Part shown: positions 25,070 through 33,472 of the stretch, piece by piece
Layout of the letters: each line of letters starts with the position of its first letter
Numbering within the stretch: the stretch's first letter is position 1
NCBI RefSeq assembly: GCF_048820915.1
Contig: NZ_JBMERR010000001.1
Coordinates: forward strand, 186,001 to 250,000
Source: Cribrihabitans_A pelagius
GTDB taxonomy: Bacteria > Pseudomonadota > Alphaproteobacteria > Rhodobacterales > Rhodobacteraceae
Direction: 5' to 3'
Length of the DNA stretch: 64,000 bases
Position numbers and translations under genes: made by a program
Notes under the pieces: model-generated
Told to the model about the DNA's origin: nothing
What the model saw: the letters and a program-made list of their open reading frames with translations, nothing else
The model's database searches: none

Positions 25070-25216
25070 CCCGCCGCGGGCCTGCTGGCACAGACCCTTG
25101 GCCGTTGGGCCCGGCGCCGCCCCTCGCGGGGCGGCGCTGCGCCCTGCCGCAGGCAGGGCGCCCGACCCAACCGGCTTGCCGCATCCTTGATGCGGCAGGC
25201 GCCGGGCGGGAGGGCA
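25070..25216. repeat. GC-rich hairpin repeat, family 2 (copy 2)
   Basis: Runs from GAGCTCTCCCGCCC to GGCGCCGGGCGGGAGGG with internal hairpins: CCCTTGGCCGTTGGGCCCGG, CGCCGCCCC-TCGC-GGGGCGGCG, and GCCGCATC-CTT-GATGCGGC (25182-25200). The core resembles copies near 10900, 41750, 48470 and 54930. Together with the next element it fills the 600-base gap between the PBP gene and mlaC; no gene is visible there. Confidence 0.55.
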
Positions 25217-25285
25217 TCGGGTTCTGCGGTGTAAGAGGCAATCCATACAGGCGGGGCCCTTCCCGGCGTCTCCAGCTGAGGCAAG

Positions 25286-25345
25286 TGCGGAACCAGGCCG
25301 GGAGGCCGCCGCGCATTGCCCGCGCGCGCCCGCGCTGCGGCGATT
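25286..25345 (+). repeat. Partial copy of the long repeat element (family 1, copy G)
   Basis: GTGCGGAACCAGGCCGGGAG, CCGCCGCGCATTGCCCGCGC and CTGCGGCGATTCGGC match the head and left third of the element; the remainder is missing or unrecognisable. Plus orientation, downstream of the PBP gene. Confidence 0.6.
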
Positions 25346-25545
25346 CGGCCAGGGAAAGCATTCCGCCGGGAGGGTGCGCTGCAGTGGCCGGCAGAGGCTG
25401 CCAGTCACGATGGCAAGATCGCCTCCGCGCGCGCCGCTGCGCGTTGCATCAGGCAGGGCACAAGGGCGGAGATTGGCAAGGGAGTGGCCGGGCGTGCCGC
25501 GCCGTCAGGTCCTGACGCGCCCATGGCCAGGCCGCAGCGCGCCAC

Positions 25546-25571
25546 GAAAAAGGCCCCCGAAGCGAGGGCCT
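25546..25571 (-). terminator. Intrinsic terminator of mlaA-mlaC
   Basis: On the minus strand AGGCCC-TCGCTTCGG-GGGCCT is followed by TTTTTC. It lies 34 bases after the mlaC stop. Confidence 0.8.
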
Positions 25572-25604
25572 GTCTTGGCTCTCGGGCGCGCCGCGCCGCC
25601 GGTA

Positions 25605-26198
25605 TCAGCTCTGCCGCTTCAGCTCGGCCACCAGCGCGTCGATATTGCCCCGGTTGCGGTCCAGGATCGCGCCGATCTCGGTGCGCTCGGTCAACAGCAG
25701 GTTCACGCCCTCGATATACATGTTGAAAAACAGGTTCTGTCCCGACCGATTCGATACCAGGAAGGTCACCTCGAAGGGGGCCTGGCCCTTGAGATAAGCC
25801 ACGGTGCTGACTTCGAACCACTTCTTCACCCGCTTGACGCCGGTCACCTCCAGCCGCCCGCCGATGAACTCGCGGAAGCGCTGGCCGTATTTGCGCGCCA
25901 CATAGGCCTGGAAGGCGTCCGAGAACGCCCGTTTCTGCGCTGCCGAGGCGCGGCGGGCATCGGCGCCAAGCGCGTAGGCCGAGATATAGGAGGTGTCGCT
26001 GTAGCGCTGGAAGATGCGCTCGAAGTCGCGGTACATCGCGCTCTCGGACTTGCCGGAGCCGATCACCCGGTTGATGTCGGTGATCAGGCGGTTGATCAGC
26101 TGGCTGGCGTCGTTTTCGTTCAGCGCCCACAGCGCCTGCGGCGCGGCCAGCAGGGTCGCGCCCAGTCCGGTCAGGAAGATACGGCGGTCCATCATCAT
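25605..26198 (-). CDS. mlaC: MlaC-type periplasmic phospholipid-binding protein
   Basis: The 197 residues carry a twin-Arg-lacking signal peptide (MMMDRRIFLTGLGATLLAAPQALWA). The MlaC/Ttg2D domain shows the SAYALGADARRASAAQKRAF and VARKYGQRFREF helices, and the NLFFNMYIEGVNLLLTERTE end. MlaC carries phospholipid across the periplasm between MlaA and the MlaFEDB ABC transporter to keep the outer membrane asymmetric. Its start overlaps the mlaA stop; any of three successive ATGs could be used, AAGGA being 5-11 bases away. No mlaFED genes are in the window. Confidence 0.9.
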   Translation of the reverse strand: MMMDRRIFLTGLGATLLAAPQALWALNENDASQLINRLITDINRVIGSGKSESAMYRDFERIFQRYSDTSYISAYALGADARRASAAQKRAFSDAFQAYVARKYGQRFREFIGGRLEVTGVKRVKKWFEVSTVAYLKGQAPFEVTFLVSNRSGQNLFFNMYIEGVNLLLTERTEIGAILDRNRGNIDALVAELKRQS

Positions 26199-26959
26199 CA
26201 GAATCCTTCGGTGCTCAGTTCGAACGGGTCGATTTCCTCGATCTCCGCGGCAGTGCCCAGCTTGAAGCGGCGGTTCTGCAGGTAGATCAGCCGCGACTGC
26301 GAGTAGCTGTCGGCGCTTTCATAGAGAATCGAGTCGATCGTGTCGGAATACCTGCCGCGATCGCCCATCCGGCGCACCACCTGGGCATAGGCATTGATGT
26401 CATCGGCCGGATTGTTCCCGGCATAAGTGATCGGGTTGGTGAAGAAATCCACCGCCAGCCCCACCGCGTCGCGCCCGGTCGAGGGGCCGAACAGCGGCAG
26501 CTCCACATAGGGCCCTTCGGCGACGCCCCAGACATGCAGGGTCTCGCCGAAATCGGTGTTGACCTCCGGGATGCCGAATTCGGCGGCCGGATCGCCCAGG
26601 CCCGCAAGCCCGAGGGTGGAGTTCATCAGGAAGCGCGACAGCGCGTTGCCGGCCGTCTTCAGGTCGCCCTGCAGCAGCGCGTTCACCATCTGCCCCGGCA
26701 TCGACAGATTCTCGGCGAAATCGGAAAACGCCGTCACCATCGGCGCCGGCACAATCGCGACATAACCCTTGGACGCGGGGCGGAAGGCCAGCCGGTCGAC
26801 GCCGCGGTTGAAGCCGTGCACGGCGCGGTTGGCAGGCTCATAGGGGTCGTGCACTTCGCCTGCGGCCCGCGCCTCGGGGCTCTGCGTGGCGCAGCCAGCC
26901 GTTAGACCGGCTAGAATCAGCGCACCGGCGAGGAATAGGGGTCGCAACGAGAGGGTCAT
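26198..26959 (-). CDS. mlaA: MlaA (VacJ) outer-membrane lipoprotein
   Basis: This 253-residue lipoprotein has a signal ending in LAGLTAGC (lipobox, Cys about residue 22). The VacJ core DPYEPANRAVHGFNRGVD, RFLMNSTLGLAGLGDPA, GETLHVWGV and YVELPLFGPSTGRDAVG follows. MlaA removes mislocalised phospholipid from the outer leaflet of the outer membrane and hands it to MlaC, encoded next. The ATG at 26959 gives a clean lipoprotein signal; an in-frame start 12 codons upstream does not. It is divergent from the type I secretion genes. Confidence 0.93.
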   Translation of the reverse strand: MTLSLRPLFLAGALILAGLTAGCATQSPEARAAGEVHDPYEPANRAVHGFNRGVDRLAFRPASKGYVAIVPAPMVTAFSDFAENLSMPGQMVNALLQGDLKTAGNALSRFLMNSTLGLAGLGDPAAEFGIPEVNTDFGETLHVWGVAEGPYVELPLFGPSTGRDAVGLAVDFFTNPITYAGNNPADDINAYAQVVRRMGDRGRYSDTIDSILYESADSYSQSRLIYLQNRRFKLGTAAEIEEIDPFELSTEGF

Positions 26960-27147
26960 TCGATTACATGTCCATTCGGTCAGAATCTGCGGCACGGCGG
27001 GAAAGCACGTAGTAACCTTTTCCCACTATCCCAGATGCGTTGTGAATTTCGTGCCCGCATGTGGCATATTGGGAACAGGCGCAGGTGCGCAAGCACCGGA
27101 AGAATCCGCCTGATCCCGGCTCCCGAAACAGATATTGCAGTCCGAGC

Positions 27148-28881
27148 ATGAATAAAAGCGTATATAAAGACGGCTATGAAGAGCTGCGGGCGGTGCGCCG
27201 CCAAAGCCGCGGCCTGTACTGGTTCACTGGAGTCTTCAGTTTCTTCGTGAACCTGCTGATGCTCACCGGGCCGCTCTACATGATGCAGGTCTATGACCGG
27301 GTGCTGGGCAGCCGCTCGGAGGCAACGCTGGTGGCGCTGTCGCTGCTGGTGGTGTTCCTCTACGGCATGATGGGCATTCTCGACTATGCCCGCGGCCGGA
27401 TCATGGCGCGCGCGGGCGCGCGGTTCCAGGCGGCGCTGGACAAGCGGGTGTTCGACGCGATGATTCGCCGTTCCGCGGTGGCGCAGGACCCGGTGGCGCA
27501 GACCGGGCTGTCCGATCTCGAGGCGCAGCAGCGGCTGATTTCTTCGCCGGTGCTGACCGCGGGTTTCGACCTGCCCTGGACGCCGGTGTTCCTGGCCGGC
27601 ATCGCGCTGTTCCACCCCTGGCTGGGCCTTTTGGCGCTGGCCGGCGGCGGGGTGCTGATCTTCGTTGCGGTGCTCAACCAGCTGTTCACCCGGACGCCGA
27701 TGCAGAAGGCGCAGGCCACCGGCCACAAGGCCGGCCTGATGTCCGAGGAAATCCGCACCGAGGCGGAGATGATTCAGTCGATGGGCATGCGCGGCGCCGC
27801 CTTCAACCGTTGGAAGTCCGCGCGCCATGCAGCGCTGCAGGACTCGGTGGCCGCCAATGACACCGGCGGCGGCTATACCACGCTGACCAAGACGCTGCGG
27901 CTGTTCCTGCAATCGGCGATGCTGGGGCTGGGCGCCTATCTGGTGCTGCAGAACGAGGTGACGCCGGGCGCGATGATCGCCGGGTCCATCCTGATGGGCC
28001 GGGCGCTGGCCCCGATCGAGCTGGCGCTGGGCCAATGGGCGCTGGTGCAGCGGGCGCTGAAGGGCTGGCACAGCCTGGCCGAGCTGCTCTCCAAGGTGCC
28101 GGAGGAAAAACCGCGCACCGCGCTGCCCAAGCCCAAGGCGCTGCTGGAGGTAACCGGGCTCGCGGTGGTGCCCCCGGGTGACAGCCGCCCGCAGCTGCGC
28201 AATGTCAGCTTCCGGGTGCAGCCGGGCCAGGCCGTTGGCGTGATCGGCCCGTCCGGCTCTGGCAAGTCGACGCTGGCGCGCGCGCTCACCGGCGCCTGGC
28301 GCCCGGCCGCGGGCACCGTACGGCTCGACGGCGCGGCGCTCGACCAATACGACCCGGACGTGCTGGGCGCCCATATCGGCTACCTGCCGCAGCGGGTGCA
28401 GGTGTTCGAGGGCACGATTGCCCAGAACATCGCCCGCCTGGCCGGGGAGCCCGACCCGGAGAAGGTCGTTGCCGCCGCCAAAAAGGCTGCCGCGCATGAG
28501 ATGATTCTGAAGCTGCCCGAGGGCTATGACACCAAGGTGAACGCCGGCGGCGGCCGTCTCTCCGGCGGGCAGATGCAGCGGGTGGGGCTGGCGCGCGCGC
28601 TCTATGACGATCCGGTCATCGTGATCCTGGACGAGCCCAATTCCAATCTCGACAACGAAGGCTCGATCGCGCTCAACACCGCGATCAAGCAGATCAAGGC
28701 GGAGGGGCGCTCGGTGCTGATCATGGCGCACCGCCCGGCCGCAATCCAGGAATGCGACATGCTCCTGGTGGTCGACCGCGGCACCCAGGCCGCCTTTGGC
28801 CCCAAGGACAAGGTGCTGCAGGAAATGGTCGTGAACCATCAGAACATCCGCCAGGCCAGCGGCGCGGGAGGTGTGCGATGA
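27148..28881 (+). CDS. Type I secretion ABC transporter (PrtD-like)
   Basis: The 577 residues comprise an N-terminal membrane domain (about 25-300, with MLTGPLYMMQVYDRVLGSRS typical of PrtD/HasD exporters) and a nucleotide-binding domain with Walker A GPSGSGKST (about residue 367), signature LSGGQ (about 471), Walker B VIVILDEP and switch His in MAHRP. There is no N-terminal C39 peptidase domain, so the cargo would carry a C-terminal uncleaved signal. Its stop overlaps the start of the HlyD gene (ATGA). Neither a TolC-type channel nor an RTX-type substrate is encoded nearby. Inner membrane. Confidence 0.92.
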   Translation: MNKSVYKDGYEELRAVRRQSRGLYWFTGVFSFFVNLLMLTGPLYMMQVYDRVLGSRSEATLVALSLLVVFLYGMMGILDYARGRIMARAGARFQAALDKRVFDAMIRRSAVAQDPVAQTGLSDLEAQQRLISSPVLTAGFDLPWTPVFLAGIALFHPWLGLLALAGGGVLIFVAVLNQLFTRTPMQKAQATGHKAGLMSEEIRTEAEMIQSMGMRGAAFNRWKSARHAALQDSVAANDTGGGYTTLTKTLRLFLQSAMLGLGAYLVLQNEVTPGAMIAGSILMGRALAPIELALGQWALVQRALKGWHSLAELLSKVPEEKPRTALPKPKALLEVTGLAVVPPGDSRPQLRNVSFRVQPGQAVGVIGPSGSGKSTLARALTGAWRPAAGTVRLDGAALDQYDPDVLGAHIGYLPQRVQVFEGTIAQNIARLAGEPDPEKVVAAAKKAAAHEMILKLPEGYDTKVNAGGGRLSGGQMQRVGLARALYDDPVIVILDEPNSNLDNEGSIALNTAIKQIKAEGRSVLIMAHRPAAIQECDMLLVVDRGTQAAFGPKDKVLQEMVVNHQNIRQASGAGGVR

Positions 28882-30182
28882 GCGTGGAAAAGGAATGGTC
28901 CGCACGGCGGCCGCTGATGATCGGCCTGGTCAGCCTGCTGATCCTGGTCGGCGGCTTCGGCACCTGGTCGGTGATGTCGTCGATCGCGGGCGCGGTGGTT
29001 GCCACCGGCCGCATCGAGGTCGACCGCAACCGCCAGGTGGTGCAGCATCTCGATGGCGGCATCGTCGCGGAGATCCTGGTGGACGAGGGCGACACCGTGA
29101 AGAAGGGCGAGACCCTGGTCCGGCTCGACGCCAACGAGCTGCGCTCGCAGCTGGTGATCACCGAAGGCCAGCTGTTCGAGCTGATGGCCCGCCGCGGCCG
29201 CCTGGAGGCGGAGCGCGACAGCGCCGGGGAGGTCACCTTCGACCCGGTGCTGCTGGAGCTGGCTGAAGGCCGTCCCGAAGTGCAGGACCTGATCGAGGGC
29301 CAGCGCCGCCTGTTCGAGGCCCGCAAGGAGACCACCGCGCGCGAGATCGAGCAGCTGGAAAAACGCCGGGCCCAGATCGAGGAACAGATCCGCGGCATCG
29401 AGGCGCAGCAAGCCTCGACCGAGACCCAGCTCGAGCTGATCAGCGAGGAACTGGAAAACCAGCAGTCGCTGCTCGACCGCGGGCTTGCCCAGGCCGCCAC
29501 CGTGCTGAACCTGCGCCGCACCCAGGTCAACCTCGACGGCACATTGGGCGAGCTGGTCTCCAGCGAGGCCCAGGCCGAGGGCCGCATGACCGAGATTGAC
29601 ATCGAGATCCTGAAACTTGGCACCAGCCAGCGCGAGGAGGCGATCTCCCGCCTGCGGGACCTGCGCTACCAGGAGCTGGAACTGGCCGAGACCCGGCGCT
29701 CGCTGCTGGAGCGGCTGGAGCGGCTGCACATCACGGCGCCGGTCTCGGGCGTGGTCTACGGCATGGAGGTGCACACGCCGCGCTCGGTGATCCGGCCCGC
29801 GGAACCGGTGCTCTACTTGGTGCCGCAGGACCGGCCGCTGGTGATTGCGGTGCAGGTGCTGCCCACCGACATCGACCAGATCTTCCTCGGCCAGGAGGTG
29901 ACGCTGCGGTTCTCCGCGCTCGACCAGCGCAACACGCCGGAGCTGTTCGGCGAGGTCACTCAGGTCTCGGCCGACGCGTTTGAGGATCCCAACACCGGGC
30001 AATCCCACTACCGCGCGGAAATCGAGCTGGACGAGGGCGAGCTGGAGCGGCTGCCGCCGGACACCGTGCTGATTCCCGGCATGCCGGTGGAAAGCTATAT
30101 CCGCACCGCCGACCGCTCGCCGCTGGCCTATCTGGTCAAGCCGCTGGCCGACTACTTCAACCGCGCCTTCCGCGAGACCTGA
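28878..30182 (+). CDS. HlyD-family type I secretion adaptor
   Basis: The 434 residues include a single N-terminal membrane helix (about 13-34). A barrel-sandwich half follows (RNRQVVQHLDGGIVAEILV, about 50-70), then a long coiled coil (about 130-270, KETTAREIEQLEKRRAQIEEQI) and the second half with ITAPVSGVVYGMEVHT, and a beta barrel near the C-terminus. It links the ABC exporter to an outer-membrane channel across the periplasm. Translation is coupled to the transporter by an ATGA overlap. The full-length coiled coil suggests a working exporter. Confidence 0.92.
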   Translation: MSVEKEWSARRPLMIGLVSLLILVGGFGTWSVMSSIAGAVVATGRIEVDRNRQVVQHLDGGIVAEILVDEGDTVKKGETLVRLDANELRSQLVITEGQLFELMARRGRLEAERDSAGEVTFDPVLLELAEGRPEVQDLIEGQRRLFEARKETTAREIEQLEKRRAQIEEQIRGIEAQQASTETQLELISEELENQQSLLDRGLAQAATVLNLRRTQVNLDGTLGELVSSEAQAEGRMTEIDIEILKLGTSQREEAISRLRDLRYQELELAETRRSLLERLERLHITAPVSGVVYGMEVHTPRSVIRPAEPVLYLVPQDRPLVIAVQVLPTDIDQIFLGQEVTLRFSALDQRNTPELFGEVTQVSADAFEDPNTGQSHYRAEIELDEGELERLPPDTVLIPGMPVESYIRTADRSPLAYLVKPLADYFNRAFRET

Positions 30183-30279
30183 GGCCGCAAAACCGGGGCA
30201 GGGGCTTCGCATTTGCTCTTTCGCATCGCGGCCCGCTTGGCTAGCGTCGCGGGCAAAACCGACAGGAGGACCCCGTGTC

Positions 30280-30741
30280 ATGAGCATCGAAGCCAAGCTG
30301 AAGGAACTGGGCGTCACCCTGCCCGACGCCCCCGCCCCCGCGGCCAACTATGTGCCCTACGTGGTGGCCGGGGACATGGTCTATGTTTCGGGGCAGATTT
30401 CGGCAGACGAATCCGGCGCGCTGATCACCGGCACGCTGGGTTCTGACATGGATGTGGACGCAGGCCAGGCCGCCGCGAAACGCTGTGCAATTGCGCTTTT
30501 GGCGCAGCTCAAGGCGGCTTGCGGCGGCGATCTCGACCGGCTCGTGCGGGTGGTGAAGCTCGGCGCCTTCGTCAACTCCACCGCCGATTTCACCGAGCAG
30601 CCCAAGGTGGTGAACGGGGCCTCCGATTTCCTTGTTGCCGCGCTTGGCGACGCGGGCCGCCACGCGCGTTCCGCGGTCAGCTCGCCCTCGCTGCCGCTGG
30701 GCGTCGCGGTCGAGATCGACGGCGTCTTCCAGATCAAATGA
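30280..30741 (+). CDS. RidA-family (YjgF/YER057c) protein
   Basis: The 153-residue protein has VVAGDMVYVSGQIS and a C-terminal SLPLGVAVEIDGVFQI of the longer RidA subgroup (YjgH/TdcF-like). Canonical RidA hydrolyses reactive 2-aminoacrylate made by PLP enzymes; the usual active Arg is not obvious here (RSAVSSPSLP replaces it), so the activity is uncertain. AGGAGG precedes the start by ten bases. Its stop overlaps the phosphodiesterase start (ATGA), so the two are translationally coupled. Confidence 0.82.
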   Translation: MSIEAKLKELGVTLPDAPAPAANYVPYVVAGDMVYVSGQISADESGALITGTLGSDMDVDAGQAAAKRCAIALLAQLKAACGGDLDRLVRVVKLGAFVNSTADFTEQPKVVNGASDFLVAALGDAGRHARSAVSSPSLPLGVAVEIDGVFQIK

Positions 30742-31511
30742 GACCCGGGCTCCCCGCCGTCTTCCTGCAGGCGCCCATCGCGCACCGGGCGCTGCATGAT
30801 GCGGCGCACGCCCGCCCCGAGAACAGCCGCGCGGCGGTCCGCGCGGCCCTGGCGGCGGGCTATGGCGTGGAGATCGACCTGCAACTGTCCGGTGACGGGC
30901 TCGCGGTGGTGTTCCACGACGCCACCCTCGACCGGATGACCGGAGCCGCCGGCCCGGTGCGGGAGCGCAGCCAGGCCGAGCTGGCGGCCCTCGCCCTCAA
31001 TGGCGGCGACGGCGAGGGTATCCCGGCGCTGGCGGAGGTGCTGGCGCTGGTCGCGGGGCAGGTGCCTTTGCTGATCGAACTGAAGGACCAGGACGGCAGC
31101 ATGGGCCCCGGCGTGGGTGCGCTCGAACAGGCCGTCGCGGACGCGCTCAAGGATTACGCGGGTCCGGTGGCGCTGATGTCCTTCAACCCGCATTCCATGG
31201 CGGAACTGGCGCGGCTGGCGCCGGAGATCCCGCGCGGGCTGGTAACCAGCTCGTTTGACCCTCAGGACTGGCCCGAGCTGCCCAAGGCGGTCTGCGACGA
31301 CCTGCGCGGCATTCCCGATTTCAAACGGGTCGGGGCCGCGTTCATCAGCCACCAGGCCGATGACCTCGCCCGCCCGCGGGTTCAGGGCTTGCGCGACCAG
31401 GGAGTGCCGGTGCTGTGCTGGACGGTGAAGACCCCGGCCGAGGACAGCGCCGCCCGCGCCTTTGCTGACAATGTGACCTTCGAAGGCTACCTGCCGCCCG
31501 CCGCACCTTGA
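30738..31511 (+). CDS. Glycerophosphodiester phosphodiesterase
   Basis: This 257-residue TIM barrel of the GDPD family shows the HRALHDAA...PENS motif (residues about 16-30), EIDLQLSGDG (metal ligands) and VVFHDATLDRMTG with the second catalytic His. The usual downstream LIELKDQ strand is present. It hydrolyses glycerophosphodiesters to glycerol-3-phosphate and alcohol. There is no signal peptide, so it is a cytoplasmic UgpQ-type enzyme. The start lies in the ATGA overlap with the RidA gene. Confidence 0.88.
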   Translation: MRPGLPAVFLQAPIAHRALHDAAHARPENSRAAVRAALAAGYGVEIDLQLSGDGLAVVFHDATLDRMTGAAGPVRERSQAELAALALNGGDGEGIPALAEVLALVAGQVPLLIELKDQDGSMGPGVGALEQAVADALKDYAGPVALMSFNPHSMAELARLAPEIPRGLVTSSFDPQDWPELPKAVCDDLRGIPDFKRVGAAFISHQADDLARPRVQGLRDQGVPVLCWTVKTPAEDSAARAFADNVTFEGYLPPAAP

Positions 31512-31561
31512 TCGCGGCACCATCGGGCCCACATCAGAGCGGCGGAACAGGGGGGTAGCGG

Positions 31562-32749
31562 ATGGATCAGCCGCGCATCAAGATTGAGGCACATTCCAGC
31601 CTGGCCACGATACCCGCGGCCGACTGGGACGCTTGCGCCTGCCCAGAGGCCGCGGACGGCCCCCGCCCGCGCGATCCCTTCACCACCCACCGGTTCCTCA
31701 GCGCGCTGGAAGAAAGCGGTTCGACGGGCCCGGGCACCGGCTGGCAGCCGCAATATCTCACCGCGCGGCAGGACGGGCTGCTGATCGCCTGCGCGCCGCT
31801 TTATGCCAAGGGCCACAGCCAGGGCGAGTACATCTTCGACCACAATTGGGCCCACGCCTACGAGCAGGCGGGCGGGCGTTATTATCCCAAGCTGCAGATC
31901 GCGGTGCCCTTCACTCCCGTCACCGGCCGCCGCTTCCTGGTGCGTCCGGGGTTTGAGGCCGCGGGCCAGGCGGCGCTCTTGCAGGGCGCGGTGCAGATCG
32001 CGGCGGACAATGACCTCTCCTCGCTGCATGTGACCTTCTGCACCCAATCGGAGGCGCAGATGGGCGCGGAGATGGGGCTGATGCACCGGACGACTCAGCA
32101 GTTCCACTGGCTGAACCAGGGCTACGGCACCTTTGACCATTTCCTCGCGGCACTCTCCTCGCGCAAGCGCAAGGCGATCCGCAAGGAACGCGCCCGCGCG
32201 CAGGCCTTTGGCGGAGACATCCGCACCTATACCGGTGATGAGCTGCGCCCGGACCACTGGGATGCCTTCTGGGCGTTCTACCAGGACACCGGCGCGCGCA
32301 AATGGGGCTCGCCCTATCTGACCCGCCGGTTCTTCGAGATCGCGCATGAGACGATGCGCGATGACGTTGCCCTGATTCTCGCCGAACGGGATGGCATTCC
32401 CATCGCCGGCGCGCTGAATTTCATTGGCCGCGACACGCTTTACGGGCGCTACTGGGGATGTGTCGAACACCACCCCTGCCTGCATTTCGAACTGTGCTAC
32501 TATCAGGCCATCGATCTGGCTGTCGCCCTCGGGCTTGGCCGGGTGGAGGCGGGCGCGCAGGGGGAGCACAAGCTGGCGCGCGGCTATCTGCCCTGCCAGA
32601 CCCACAGCCTGCACTGGGCCGCCGACCGCGGCTTTGCCGCTGCCATCGCCCGCTACCTGGAGGCAGAACGCCATGCGGTCGAAGAAGAAATCGAAGTCCT
32701 GACCAGCTATGGCCCATTCCGCAACCCGCACGTGGAGGAACACGAATGA
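31562..32749 (+). CDS. FemAB-like GNAT-fold protein (DUF482 family, 395 aa)
   Basis: This 395-residue protein is typical of the 'peptidogalycan biosynthesis' DUF482 family. Motifs are DWDACACPEA near the N-terminus, DHNWAHAYEQAGGRYYPKLQ, LSSRKRKAIRKERARAQ and GAQGEHKLARGYLP in the C-terminal domain. These proteins have two GNAT folds like FemAB aminoacyl transferases, but their substrate is unknown. It is cytoplasmic. The stop overlaps the phhB start (ATGA). Confidence 0.85.
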   Translation: MDQPRIKIEAHSSLATIPAADWDACACPEAADGPRPRDPFTTHRFLSALEESGSTGPGTGWQPQYLTARQDGLLIACAPLYAKGHSQGEYIFDHNWAHAYEQAGGRYYPKLQIAVPFTPVTGRRFLVRPGFEAAGQAALLQGAVQIAADNDLSSLHVTFCTQSEAQMGAEMGLMHRTTQQFHWLNQGYGTFDHFLAALSSRKRKAIRKERARAQAFGGDIRTYTGDELRPDHWDAFWAFYQDTGARKWGSPYLTRRFFEIAHETMRDDVALILAERDGIPIAGALNFIGRDTLYGRYWGCVEHHPCLHFELCYYQAIDLAVALGLGRVEAGAQGEHKLARGYLPCQTHSLHWAADRGFAAAIARYLEAERHAVEEEIEVLTSYGPFRNPHVEEHE

Positions 32750-33054
32750 CCGAGAAACTTTCCGACGCCGCCCGCCGTCCGCTGCTGGAGCCTCTGTTTG
32801 CCACCGGATGGGAACTGGTGGAGGATCGCGACGCGATCTCCAAGACCTTCAAGTTCGGAAATTTCACCGATGCTTTCGGCTGGATGACCCGCGCCGCCAT
32901 CTGGGCGGAGAAGTGGAACCACCATCCCGAGTGGAGCAATGTCTACAACAAGGTGACGGTGGTGCTGACCACCCATGACGTCGGCGGCATCAGCGCCCAG
33001 GACGCCAAGTTGGCCCGCAAGATGGACGGCCTCTACGGCGAGCCGCACAGCTGA
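32746..33054 (+). CDS. phhB: 4a-hydroxytetrahydrobiopterin dehydratase
   Basis: The 102-residue protein carries the PCD/DCoH motif EKWNHHPEWSNVYNKV (residues about 57-72), containing the catalytic His pair, and TTHDVGGISAQDAKLA. It dehydrates 4a-hydroxytetrahydropterin made by aromatic amino acid hydroxylases. No phenylalanine hydroxylase gene is nearby. It is translationally coupled to the FemAB-like gene. Confidence 0.93.
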   Translation: MTEKLSDAARRPLLEPLFATGWELVEDRDAISKTFKFGNFTDAFGWMTRAAIWAEKWNHHPEWSNVYNKVTVVLTTHDVGGISAQDAKLARKMDGLYGEPHS

Positions 33055-33081
33055 GGCGCGCCGCGGCGTATCGGGCCGCTT

Positions 33082-33147
33082 GATAGGTCAGCAATGCTGT
33101 CCGGTTGTTTCGTGCGCGAAACATCGCGGCATGGCTGCTGACCTATC
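33082..33147. repeat. Long nested hairpin
   Basis: GATAGGTCAGCA (33082-33093) is exactly complementary to TGCTGACCTATC (33136-33147). Inside, ATGC pairs with GCAT, and TGTTTCG-TGCG-CGAAACA forms a perfect inner hairpin (about 33105-33122). The whole makes one 66-base stem-loop between the converging phhB and peroxiredoxin genes. No T-run follows. It is less GC-rich than the repeats nearby and I see no second copy in the window. Confidence 0.65.
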
Positions 33148-33189
33148 CTTTACAGGGGAAATCTCTGCACGAAATTGCCGGGCACGAAG

Positions 33190-33358
33190 CCGCGCATTGC
33201 CGGCGCGCGCGGAGGCGATCCAAAGGGGAATGATTGGCAGTTTATCCCCGCCAAGTCCGCAGACCCTTTCGAGGGACCGCCCAGCGGCAGCCACATCGCC
33301 GCCGCGTGGGGGCGCGCCGGCGATGCGCGGCGGCCTCTCGGCCTTGTTCCGCGCGGGG
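33190..33358 (-). repeat. Long repeat element (family 1, copy C)
   Basis: This is the best-preserved copy. On the minus strand the head is GCGCGGAACAAGGCCGAGAG and the left terminal repeat CGCGCATCGCCGGCGCGCC (33329-33311). The internal blocks are CCCTCGAAAGGGTCTGCGG and GGGATAAACTGCCAATC. The right terminal repeat GCGCGCCGGCAATGCGCG (33208-33191) is 17 of 18 identical to the left one when inverted. Head faces the peroxiredoxin gene stop, 115 bases away. It fills most of the gap between phhB and the peroxiredoxin gene, with the hairpin at 33082; no gene there. Confidence 0.82.
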
Positions 33359-33472
33359 GGCTGCCACAAACCGAAGCTATTTCGCGTAATTTGGAGCCAC
33401 GGCTGCTTTGCCGCAAAGTCCGGCCCGCAAGCCCGCGGCAGCCTAAACAAACCGCCGCAGGCCAGAGAGGCC

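Noticed and set aside
22729..25284. 851-residue open frame antisense to the PBP gene
   Set aside because: No recognisable domain; the plus strand has complete GT51 and transpeptidase motifs.
30280..30741. Calling the RidA-family gene a certain 2-aminoacrylate deaminase
   Set aside because: The catalytic Arg position of canonical RidA is not evident, so only the family is claimed.
33088..33450. Open frames across the repeat at 33190-33358 and similar ones at 17302-17526 and 53121-53351 giving alike translations
   Set aside because: The shared peptide pattern arises from the shared DNA repeat; the copies are framed differently relative to starts and have no ribosome sites. Treated as repeats, not genes.
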